Shown here piece after piece: positions 18,244 through 25,478 of a DNA stretch of 64,000 nucleotides (position 1 is its first letter; each line of letters opens with the position of its first letter). Both the position numbers and the translations under genes were made by a program. Under the pieces are notes generated by a model. That model ran no database searches. It was not told where the DNA came from and saw only the letters and a program-made list of their open reading frames with translations. Source of the DNA: Streptomyces sp. Je 1-79 (GTDB lineage: Bacteria > Actinomycetota > Actinomycetes > Streptomycetales > Streptomycetaceae); assembly GCF_025195125.1 (NCBI RefSeq), contig NZ_JAMGSL010000016.1:1-64000 (forward strand), given 5' to 3'.

Positions 18244-18510
18244 TACGTACTCCGTCCTCGAAGAGTCAGCGGCCTTGATCGCGGAACCGGAAACACTGGT
18301 GCACGCGCCCCCTCCCGTCAAGCGGGTCGCGCCGTATCCGTCGGCTCCGCTTGAAGAGATGACAGATGCTCATATTCGGTCCGTGGCCGGATAGTTACGG
18401 TCGGATTCGAAAGTGGATCCCGATCGTCCAACGGACTCTATAGTGATCGCCGATCAACGGCCGGGATGCCCATCGGGGGACTGACCACCCCCTTCACCCA
18501 CCGAGGACCC
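18244..18510. promoter_or_regulatory. Divergent intergenic region
   Basis: These 267 bases lie between the kinase operon and a plus-strand gene of unknown function and must carry both promoters. A TATAGT hexamer occurs at about 18440. I see no clear -35 partner, riboswitch or palindromic operator. Confidence 0.35.
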
Positions 18511-18540
18511 ATGTCACCCACCGCACGCCCCACTCCGTGA
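18511..18540 (+). CDS. Nine-codon upstream ORF overlapping the next start
   Basis: ATG TCA CCC ACC GCA CGC CCC ACT CCG TGA encodes MSPTARPTP. GAGGA stands seven bases before its ATG, a better ribosome site than the next gene has. Its stop overlaps the next gene's ATG (TGATG at 18538-18542). It is either a coupling leader peptide or the true N-terminus of the next protein displaced by a frameshift. Confidence 0.45.
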   Translation: MSPTARPTP

Positions 18541-19514
18541 TGGCCGGACACGGCTTCCGGCCCGTCTACCACCCGGCGGGCCACGACCACGCCCTGCGCC
18601 ACGCCGTGCAGGACCTGCGGACCGGCCGTTGGGTGTCCACGGCCCGATTACTCGACGAGACATCCGGCTGGGCCGACTGGACACGGCGCACCCAGGTGCT
18701 CGGCGCCGTCGCGGCGGGCGGCGACGTCGTCCAGACCTGGCGGACCGAGCAGCCGGACAGCGTCTCCGCGATGGTGATGCACGCCCGGGTCGCCGTCGAA
18801 CGGGCCGTACGTGCCCACCGCGGCGGCCACCCCCGCACCCGCGAACTGTGGCAGGACGCCTGGACCGCGTGCCGCGACGCCGCCGAACAGGCACCCGCCG
18901 ATCCTGTCCCCTGGATCTGCCTCCTCGCCCTCGCCGCCCTCGACGACCGGCAGCGGATGGCGGAACACCGGCTTCCGCCGCCCGCGCCCCTCCTCCCCTC
19001 CGGCCCCTGGGGGCTCCTGGCCGAGGCCGAGAGACGCGACCCGCAGAACCGCGAGGCCCACCACCGGATGCTGCAGTTCTTCTACACCCGCAGCTCGGGC
19101 TCGCTCTCCGAGGCCGTCAACTACGCCCAGTGGGCGTCCGTCTCGGCCCCGATCGGCTCCGCGGTGCACGCACTGCCGCTGTACGTGCGGGTCGAACGCT
19201 ACCGGCGGGACCGCGGTCACGAGCACGCCCTCGACCTGCACTGGGTCGCAGAGGACGCCCTGCGCGACGCCCAGCGCGCCCTGCACGACTGGTTCCTCTT
19301 CTGCGCGACCGCCGAGGCCTCCCTCCTCGACCTCAACCACCTCGCCCACGCCCTCTTCGGCGCCCAGGACTTCACGGAAGCCGCCCGCGTCTTCGAAGCA
19401 CTCGGGCCGTACTACACGGCGCTCCCGTGGGCCTACCGCACCGCCCGCCCCGACGACCGGGAGCTCGCCGCGGACTTCTTCGTACGCGCCCGCGCCCGTT
19501 GTCTCGACCCCTGA
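18537..19514 (+). CDS. Hypothetical helical-repeat protein
   Basis: A 325-residue soluble protein with no catalytic motif that I recognise. The sequence is almost wholly helical, with Ala/Arg-rich pairs (TRELWQDAWTACRDAAEQAP, NREAHHRMLQFFYTRSSGSL, FTEAARVFEALGPYYTALPW) that look like degenerate TPR-type repeats, so a protein-binding role is a reasonable guess. Either GTG at 18537 or ATG at 18540 can start it; both sit on the stop codon of a nine-codon ORF that has the only good ribosome site. The amino-acid permease gene follows 75 bases downstream in the same direction. Confidence 0.7.
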   Translation: MMAGHGFRPVYHPAGHDHALRHAVQDLRTGRWVSTARLLDETSGWADWTRRTQVLGAVAAGGDVVQTWRTEQPDSVSAMVMHARVAVERAVRAHRGGHPRTRELWQDAWTACRDAAEQAPADPVPWICLLALAALDDRQRMAEHRLPPPAPLLPSGPWGLLAEAERRDPQNREAHHRMLQFFYTRSSGSLSEAVNYAQWASVSAPIGSAVHALPLYVRVERYRRDRGHEHALDLHWVAEDALRDAQRALHDWFLFCATAEASLLDLNHLAHALFGAQDFTEAARVFEALGPYYTALPWAYRTARPDDRELAADFFVRARARCLDP

Positions 19515-19589
19515 CCCCCGACGCGCCCCGTCCCCGCGTCCCGCAGGCCCCCACAGCCCCCGCTCACCCCCTACCTCGGAGGTACCGGC

Positions 19590-21119
19590 ATGTCCCGCAC
19601 CGTCCCCGACGAGATACGCAAGCCCCCCACCGGAGGCCAGGACGACGAGGCGCGGCTGAGAGAGCTCGGCTACCAGCCCGTCCTCGCCCGCCGGATGGGC
19701 GGCTTCGGCAACTTCGCCATCAGCTTCTCCGTCATCTCCATCCTCTCCGGCTGCATGACGCTCTACGGTTTCGGCCTCGGCACCGGCGGACCCGCCGTGA
19801 TGATGTGGGGCTGGGCGGGCGTCGGCCTGTTCGTGCTCTGTGTCGGTCTCGCGCTCGCCGAGGTCACCAGCGCCTATCCGACCTCCGGCGCGCTGTACTA
19901 CATGGCCGACCGGCTGGGCGGCCGCCGCTGGGGCTGGTACACCGGCTGGCTGAACCTCCTTGGTCTCCTCGGTGCCATCGCCGGCATCGACTACGGCGCC
20001 GCCCTGTTCACCGGAGCCTTCCTCAACCTCCAGTGGGGCATCGTGCCCACCGCCGGCTCCACCTTCCTGATCTTCCTCGCGATCCTGCTGCTGCACGCCG
20101 TGCTCAACCTCTTCGGCGTACGGCTGGTCAGCGTCCTGAACTCCATCAGCGTGTGGTGGCACCTCACAGGTGTGGCCGTGATCGTCGGCGCCCTCGCGTT
20201 CATCCCCGACCGCCACCAGTCCGCCGAGTTCGTCTTCACCGAGTTCGTCAACGACACCGGCTGGGCCAACCCCTTCTACGTCGCCGCCGTCGGTCTGCTG
20301 CTCGCCCAGTACACCTTCTCGGGCTACGACGCCTCCGCCCACCTCTCGGAGGAGACCTCCAACGCCTCGGTCAGCGCCGCCAAGGGCATCGTGCGCGCCA
20401 TCTGGGTCTCATGGCTCGCCGGGTTCGCCCTGCTCGCCGGTCTGACCTTCGCGATCCAGGACTACGCGGGCACGCAGAACAGCGCCACGGGCGTCCCGCC
20501 GGCGCAGATCCTCCTCGACGCGCTCGGCTCGGGGGGCGCCACCGCGCTGCTGCTCGTCGTGATCGTGGCCCAGCTCTTCTGCGGCAACGCCGAGGTGGCG
20601 GCCGCCAGCCGCATGGTCTTCGCCTTCAGCCGCGACAACGCCCTTCCGGGGTCCGCGCTCTGGCGCAAGGTCAGCAGCCGTACGCAGACCCCGGTTCCGG
20701 CGGTCTGGCTCGCGGTGGGTGTCGCCGCGCTCCTCGCGGTGCCGTCGCTGTACTCCGCCACCGCGTACGGCGCCGTCACCGCGATCAACGTCATCGGCAT
20801 CACCCCCGCCTACGCGATTCCGATCTACCTTCGCCTGCGCGCGGGCAAGCGGTTCACCCCGGGCCCCTGGAACCTGGGCCGCTGGAGCCGCCCGATCGGC
20901 TGGACCGCGGTGATCTGGGTCGGCATCGTCACCGTGCTCTTCTGCCTGCCGCAGAAGTCGCCGGTGACGATCGACTCCATGAACTACGCGGTCATCGCAC
21001 TAGCCGTCGTTCTCGTGCTGTCGAGCGTGTGGTGGTACGTGGCCCGGCGCTCGTACGGCACTCCGTCGGCATACGGATCGGCCCGCGAGGAGGCGGAGAT
21101 AGCGGAGGGGATCGTGTAG
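19590..21119 (+). CDS. APC-family amino acid permease
   Basis: A 509-residue inner-membrane transporter with about 12 hydrophobic helices. The N-terminal segment ELGYQPVLARRMGGFGNFAI and helix I (SFSVISILSGCMTLYGFGLG) and the motif TSGALYYMADRLGG place it in the amino acid/choline/GABA permease branch of the APC superfamily. GGAGG lies seven bases before the ATG. A GntR regulator is encoded on the opposite strand just downstream, but the operator-like site seen is in front of the regulator itself and not this gene. Substrate unknown; amino acids or GABA are typical. Confidence 0.9.
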   Translation: MSRTVPDEIRKPPTGGQDDEARLRELGYQPVLARRMGGFGNFAISFSVISILSGCMTLYGFGLGTGGPAVMMWGWAGVGLFVLCVGLALAEVTSAYPTSGALYYMADRLGGRRWGWYTGWLNLLGLLGAIAGIDYGAALFTGAFLNLQWGIVPTAGSTFLIFLAILLLHAVLNLFGVRLVSVLNSISVWWHLTGVAVIVGALAFIPDRHQSAEFVFTEFVNDTGWANPFYVAAVGLLLAQYTFSGYDASAHLSEETSNASVSAAKGIVRAIWVSWLAGFALLAGLTFAIQDYAGTQNSATGVPPAQILLDALGSGGATALLLVVIVAQLFCGNAEVAAASRMVFAFSRDNALPGSALWRKVSSRTQTPVPAVWLAVGVAALLAVPSLYSATAYGAVTAINVIGITPAYAIPIYLRLRAGKRFTPGPWNLGRWSRPIGWTAVIWVGIVTVLFCLPQKSPVTIDSMNYAVIALAVVLVLSSVWWYVARRSYGTPSAYGSAREEAEIAEGIV

Positions 21120-21212
21120 CGGATCCTGGATACCGGATCACGGATCTTGGATACCAGATATTGGATACCGGACATCGGATGCCGGATCCAGGATATTGGA
21201 TCCGATCCCGCG
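21120..21212. repeat. Degenerate GGAT-rich tandem repeat between convergent genes
   Basis: About six imperfect units of 13-19 bases built on CCGGATNNNGGATA fill the whole gap between the permease and the GntR gene. An ATCCTGGAT near the left end can pair with ATCCAGGAT near the right end, so the block may also work as a weak bidirectional terminator. Confidence 0.6.
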
Positions 21213-21214
21213 CC

Positions 21215-21967
21215 TCAGCCGCTGAACTCGTAGGTCCAGGAGACCCCCTGGGCCGCGCAGTCGATGTCCGTGATCTCCAGCGCGTGCCCGTGCTGGTCGC
21301 ACACCGTCCGGTGGACGACCAGCCGGGGCGCGCCCCTTCCGACCCCCGCCGGGGCGGCCGGCGGCACGCCGATCGACTCACGCCGGGTGAGCCGGAGCCC
21401 GGCCTGGTGCATCCAGTGGTAGAGCAGCCGCAGGTCCGGCTGGAGGGCGGAGCCTCTGGTCCGCCGGTACCTCGCGAGTTGCGGGATCTCGTTCAGCGCG
21501 GCCCGGGAGAACCAGGACACCGAACGCTGCATCGGGTTCCCGCCGGGGGACAGGACGACATGCCGGTGGACGAGTGTCGGCTCGCCGGGTACGAGCCCCA
21601 GCCGCCCCACCAGTCCGGCCGGCGGCGCCTCCCAGGTGAGCGCGGAGCGCACGAGCGCGCCCGCGGCCTCCGCGCCACCGGGGAACGTCTGCCGACGGAC
21701 CGTCAGGACCGGTTCGCGCGGCTCGTGTCCGGTACCCGCCGCGAAGGTGCCGCGTCGGTCGGTCACGACGAGTCGTTCCTCGCGCAGCAGCTGGAGTGCG
21801 CTGCGTACGGTCTGCCGGTTGACGTGGTAGCGGTGCGCGAGGCAGCGCTCGGACGGGAGCCGGCTGCCGGGATCGATGCGCCGCTCGGCGAGGTCGCCAC
21901 GCAGGGCGGCGGCGACCTTCAGATAGAGCGGGACCGCAGCATCCTGCTCGGGTTCGGGCTCAGCCAT
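21215..21967 (-). CDS. GntR/HutC-family transcriptional regulator
   Basis: A 250-residue DNA-binding repressor. The N-terminal winged helix is clear (PLYLKVAAALRGDLAERRID ... SRLPSERCLAHRYHVNRQTV ... REERLVVTDRRGTFA), and the C-terminal ~160 residues look like a UTRA effector domain (LGLVPGEPTLVHRHVVLSPG ... EITDIDCAAQGVSWTYEFSG). HutC-subfamily members respond to sugars, amino acids or their derivatives. The ATG at 21967 is preferred over 22021 because GAGGGG precedes it and the domain starts directly after. A HutC-type palindrome lies 63 bases upstream, so autoregulation is likely. The adjacent permease is a candidate target. Confidence 0.88.
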   Translation of the reverse strand: MAEPEPEQDAAVPLYLKVAAALRGDLAERRIDPGSRLPSERCLAHRYHVNRQTVRSALQLLREERLVVTDRRGTFAAGTGHEPREPVLTVRRQTFPGGAEAAGALVRSALTWEAPPAGLVGRLGLVPGEPTLVHRHVVLSPGGNPMQRSVSWFSRAALNEIPQLARYRRTRGSALQPDLRLLYHWMHQAGLRLTRRESIGVPPAAPAGVGRGAPRLVVHRTVCDQHGHALEITDIDCAAQGVSWTYEFSG

Positions 21968-22029
21968 GTTCCAACCCCTCTCTTTGCTCAGCGTGACAGT
22001 CTGATTCGCCGGGGTGATCAATTCCTATC

Positions 22030-22045
22030 ATTGGTCTAAACCATT
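22030..22045. promoter_or_regulatory. HutC/DasR-type operator ahead of the GntR gene
   Basis: ATTGGTCTAAACCATT has TGGT/ACCA arms and one mismatch to the known HutC-family core TGGTCTAGACCA. It sits 63 bases upstream of the GntR ATG, in the AT-rich stretch where its promoter should be. Confidence 0.6.
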
Positions 22046-22099
22046 AAGGAAGAGGTGGCGACGGGAGTGGCTGAATCCGGGACCGCCCCGGGGTGCGCG

Positions 22100-22111
22100 C
22101 AGACCGGTCTG
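22100..22111. promoter_or_regulatory. 12-bp palindrome in the DUF2252 promoter region
   Basis: CAGACCGGTCTG is a perfect palindrome, four bases before a TGTAAT hexamer (22116-22121) that could be a -10 box for the DUF2252 gene. The binding protein is unknown; GGTCT is shared with the nearby GntR-type site. Confidence 0.35.
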
Positions 22112-22165
22112 ACCTTGTAATGAGTCTCAACCGCATGCAGCTGCGAAAGAGGCGGGTGAGGCCGG

Positions 22166-23506
22166 ATGACATCACCGGCAGCGCGGGCCGAACTGGGCAA
22201 GAAGGCCCGCAAGATCGTGCCGCGGTCCTCGCACGGCCGCTGGATACCCTCCTCGCAGCGCCCCGACCCGCTGACCGTCCTGCAACGGCAGTCGGTGGAC
22301 CGGGTGCCCGAGCTGGTCCCGATCCGGTACGGCAGGATGGTCGTCTCACCGTTCGCGTTCCTGCGCGGAGCCGCCGCCGTCATGGCCGCCGACCTCTCCG
22401 CGCAACGGCACACGGGCCTCACCGTGCAGCTCTGCGGCGACGCCCACCTGCTCAACTTCGGCGTCTACGCCTCACCCGAACGGGCGCTTCTCTTCGACGT
22501 CAACGATTTCGACGAGACGCTGCCGGGCCCCTTCGAGTGGGACGTCAAGCGGCTCGCCGCCAGCGTGGCCGTCGCCGCCCTCCAGAACGGCACCACGAAG
22601 GCCAAGGCCCACCGGGCCGCCCTGGTCGCCGTCGAGGCGTACCGCACCGCCATGCGCCGCCTCTCGGGCCTCCGTGAGCTCACCGTCTGGTACGAGCGGA
22701 TCGACGCCGACGACCTGGCGCCGCTGGTCCGCGCCGACCGGCGCGCCAGGTTCGAGGACCGCCTCGCCCACGCCCGCCGCCGCACCAGCCTCCAGGCCTT
22801 CGGCAAGCTCACCGCCGTGGACGAGACCGGCGCCCGGCACATCGTCGACGACCCGCCCCTGCTCGAACGGGCCGCCGACATCGACCGGGTCAACCTCGGC
22901 AAGATCTTCAGCGACTACCGAAGCTCGCTCTCCGCGGAACGCCGTGTGCTCCTGGACCGCTTCCACTACGTCGACGCCGCCCGCAAGGTCGTCGGAGTCG
23001 GCAGTGTCGGCACGCGCTGCTTCATCCTGCTGCTGGAAGGACGGGACGACGGTGACCCGTTGATGCTCCAGATCAAGGAGGCCGGCCGCTCGGTCCTGGA
23101 GCCGTACCTGCCGCCGAGCCCGTACACGCACCAGGGCGAGCGGGTCGTGCACGGGCAGCGGCTCATGCAGGCCGCCAGCGACATCTTCCTCGGCTGGATG
23201 ACCGGCCCCGAGAAGCGCCACTTCTACTGGCGGCAGCTGCGCGACATGAAGGGCTCGGCCGAGGTGGAGACGATGTCCCCGGCCACGCTCCGCGCGTACG
23301 CCGGTCTCTGCGGCCGCGCTCTGGCCCGCGCCCACGCCCGCTCCGGCGACCGCATCGCGATCGCCGCGTACCTCGGCTCCTCGGACGTCTTCGACCGTGC
23401 CGTCGCCGACTTCGCGATGCGTTACGTGAACCAGAACGCCGACGACCACACGGCCCTGAGCGCGGCGATCGCCGCCGGCGTCATCACGGCGGCACCGGGC
23501 GTCTGA
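22166..23506 (+). CDS. DUF2252 protein
   Basis: A 446-residue soluble protein of the DUF2252 family, which is common in actinobacteria and related to kinase-like folds. The family's hallmark motifs are seen: RYGRMVVSPFAFLRGAAAVM, CGDAHLLNFGVYASPE and FDVNDFDETLPGPFEWDVKR, reminiscent of the HxDxxxxN and D-x-D phosphate-metal sites of aminoglycoside-kinase-like proteins. The biochemical role is unknown. The ATG follows GAGGCCGG. Upstream lie a palindrome and a candidate -10 box; downstream a convergent flavoprotein gene begins to end at 23562. Confidence 0.88.
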   Translation: MTSPAARAELGKKARKIVPRSSHGRWIPSSQRPDPLTVLQRQSVDRVPELVPIRYGRMVVSPFAFLRGAAAVMAADLSAQRHTGLTVQLCGDAHLLNFGVYASPERALLFDVNDFDETLPGPFEWDVKRLAASVAVAALQNGTTKAKAHRAALVAVEAYRTAMRRLSGLRELTVWYERIDADDLAPLVRADRRARFEDRLAHARRRTSLQAFGKLTAVDETGARHIVDDPPLLERAADIDRVNLGKIFSDYRSSLSAERRVLLDRFHYVDAARKVVGVGSVGTRCFILLLEGRDDGDPLMLQIKEAGRSVLEPYLPPSPYTHQGERVVHGQRLMQAASDIFLGWMTGPEKRHFYWRQLRDMKGSAEVETMSPATLRAYAGLCGRALARAHARSGDRIAIAAYLGSSDVFDRAVADFAMRYVNQNADDHTALSAAIAAGVITAAPGV

Positions 23507-23561
23507 CGCCCGCCCGCGCCACCGCCTACCTCGCGCCGCCGTCCGGCCCGCCGAACGTCGC

Positions 23562-24950
23562 CTACCCCGCGCGCCGCAGCGGCGGCTCCGTGGGTGTCCG
23601 TGGCACCGGGCCGAAGAGCACGGCGCGGGCCACCGCCGGGGCGAAGAGCGTGGTCATCGGGGCGGTCAGAGTCAGCACCGAGCGGAACGCGGCGCCCACC
23701 ACCGGATCGCCGCCGTACCGCTGCTGCAGCCGGCCCAAATACCAGCCCACCGGCTTGTCCACCGCCCGCGCGGTGATCGCGTTGCCCGTGGCGCCCGGCA
23801 TGTTCTTGTCCGCGCCCGCGGAGATGTCCCAGGCCTGCTTCGAGGAGTCGAGCAGCGACTTCTGCACGGTCCGCGTGGTCGGCGTGTTCCGGGGGTCGGA
23901 CAGGGCCTTGCGCAGGGCGACCGCGTTCAGGGCGGCGACGGTCATGCCCTGTCCGTAGATCGGGTTGAAGGCGCACAGCGCGTCGCCGGTGGCGAGGAAC
24001 CCGGCGGGCCGCCGGCCCGGACGGTCGTACCGGCGGCGGATGTTGGCGGTCTGCCGGAAGCCGTGGACCGGGGACTCCGGCGTGGCCTTCGCCAGCCACT
24101 CGCTCAGGACGGGGTGAGGGAGCTTCGCCGCGAACGCCTCGAACCCGTCGTCGTCGGTCGGCGGCCGGTCGTCCCGGAGCCCGGACAGGGTGACCAGATG
24201 GCGCCCGTCCCCGATGGGCAGCACCACGCCGCCGTACACCTGCTCGGGGTTGGGGACGACGTTGAAGCCGAGCGCGTCCATGTCCGGGTCCGCGCCGGCG
24301 CGGTACATCCGGGTCGCGTACGACAGGCCCGTGTCGATCGTCTCCTCGTGCGGGGCCTCCGCGCCGATCGCGGCGAGCCAGTCCGGGGCGTGCGTGCCAC
24401 GGCCCGAGGCGTCGACCACCAGATCGGCCTTCAGGGTGCGGCTCTCCCTCGGGTTCCCCGATCCGCGCTCGCGCAGCAGGACGCCGCGCACCCGCGAGGC
24501 GTCACCGATCAGCCCGACGGTCTCGGTGCCCTGCACCGTCTCGATCCGGGGATCGGCGAGGACCCGACGGCGCACCAGCCACTCCAACTGGGCCCGTGGC
24601 CCGGTGTAGAGGTGTGTGGTGGCCGGAAGGCGGCTGAACCAACGCCCGTTCTGCCACTGGACCATGTCCTCGGGCATCCCCACGCGGGGAGCGCCGAGTT
24701 CGCGGAGTTCTCCCGTGAATCCGGGGAGCAGTTCGTCGAGCGCCTGCTGTCCGGCGTCGAGCAGTACGTGTACGTGCCGGGACTGCGGTACGCCCGGCCG
24801 GGCGTCCGGTCCTTCCGGGAAGCGGTCGCGCTCGACGACCGTGACCCTCTCGGCGTGTTCGCTGAGTACGCGCGCCGCCAGCAGGCCCGCGAGACTTCCC
24901 CCGACGACCACCGCGTGACGTGTCCCGCGGTGGTCCAACTCGTCCGTCAT
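23562..24950 (-). CDS. FAD-dependent monooxygenase/epoxidase-like oxidoreductase
   Basis: A 462-residue flavoprotein. The N-terminal dinucleotide motif is HAVVVGGSLAGLLAARVLSE with an acidic strand end VTVVERD; the second FAD motif is FLATGDALCAFNPIYGQGMT, typical of group A flavin monooxygenases and LasC-like epoxidases. No membrane helix is evident except a weakly hydrophobic segment near the C-terminus (SVLTLTAPMTTLFAPAVA). It begins 29 bases after the NmtR-like gene and in the same direction, so the two are probably co-transcribed, though a link between metal sensing and this enzyme is not obvious. A long in-frame extension upstream lies over the regulator gene and is not real. Confidence 0.87.
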   Translation of the reverse strand: MTDELDHRGTRHAVVVGGSLAGLLAARVLSEHAERVTVVERDRFPEGPDARPGVPQSRHVHVLLDAGQQALDELLPGFTGELRELGAPRVGMPEDMVQWQNGRWFSRLPATTHLYTGPRAQLEWLVRRRVLADPRIETVQGTETVGLIGDASRVRGVLLRERGSGNPRESRTLKADLVVDASGRGTHAPDWLAAIGAEAPHEETIDTGLSYATRMYRAGADPDMDALGFNVVPNPEQVYGGVVLPIGDGRHLVTLSGLRDDRPPTDDDGFEAFAAKLPHPVLSEWLAKATPESPVHGFRQTANIRRRYDRPGRRPAGFLATGDALCAFNPIYGQGMTVAALNAVALRKALSDPRNTPTTRTVQKSLLDSSKQAWDISAGADKNMPGATGNAITARAVDKPVGWYLGRLQQRYGGDPVVGAAFRSVLTLTAPMTTLFAPAVARAVLFGPVPRTPTEPPLRRAG

Positions 24951-24979
24951 CCCCGCCCTTTCCCCGTAATGAGGTCGGT

Positions 24980-25357
24980 CTACGAGGTCCCAGTATCCAC
25001 CGTCTCCCCGGGCACGTCGCGGGTGCCGAGACGGAGGTGCTCGATGTGGTAGACGGCCTCGTCGAGGAGTTGGGCGACGTGGTTGTCGTAGAGGCTGTAC
25101 TCGATCCGGCGGCCCTGCCGCACCCCGGTCACCAGGCCCAGCGCGCGCAGCAGGCGCAGCTGGTGGGAGACGGCGGACTGCTCCATCTCGACGGCGGAGG
25201 CCAGTTCGGTCACTCCGCACGGCCCCTGGCGCAGCTTGGTGAGGATCATCAGCCGGGAGGGCGTCGCGAGGGCCTGGAGCGTGGCGGCGATCGTGGCCGC
25301 GGACTCCGCGTCCAGGTGGGTTGCCGGGGTCGTCCCGCCGTTCGCTCCGTGTCCCAT
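24980..25357 (-). CDS. NmtR-like ArsR/SmtB metal sensor (Ni/Co)
   Basis: A 125-residue winged-helix repressor that leaves DNA on binding metal. The DNA-binding helix is SAVSHQLRLLRALGL. The alpha-5 metal site of the family is intact at the same residue numbers as in M. tuberculosis NmtR: D91, H93, H104 and H107 (DNHVAQLLDEAVYHIEH). The N-terminus MGHG also matches NmtR, whose Gly2-His3-Gly4 takes part in nickel binding. The extra C-terminal histidines of NmtR (H109, H116) are replaced by Arg and absent. It is divergent from a P1B-4 ATPase gene, the same partnership as NmtR with CtpJ/NmtA, and a palindromic operator lies between them. Confidence 0.93.
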   Translation of the reverse strand: MGHGANGGTTPATHLDAESAATIAATLQALATPSRLMILTKLRQGPCGVTELASAVEMEQSAVSHQLRLLRALGLVTGVRQGRRIEYSLYDNHVAQLLDEAVYHIEHLRLGTRDVPGETVDTGTS

Positions 25358-25390
25358 GCGCTCATCGTAACCGCGTCGATAAACTTATGA

Positions 25391-25406
25391 ATGAAGACCT
25401 CTTCAT
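25391..25406. promoter_or_regulatory. ArsR-type operator between sensor and ATPase genes
   Basis: ATGAAGA-CC-TCTTCAT is a perfect inverted repeat in an AT-rich stretch (25370-25410), 34 bases from the sensor ATG and 73 from the ATPase ATG. A TATGGT hexamer just downstream could be the ATPase -10 box. Form and position fit ArsR/SmtB repressor sites. Confidence 0.7.
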
Positions 25407-25478
25407 GTATTCCGCTATGGTGGTGTCGCCCCGCCCTCCATGGCGCACCGCCGTCCCCGATCGAAGAGGTGTCCACCC

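Noticed and set aside
18629..22039. 1136-residue plus-strand frame over the unknown protein, permease and GntR genes
   Set aside because: It is out of frame with three well-supported genes and is composed of Arg/Pro/Gly-rich low-complexity sequence.
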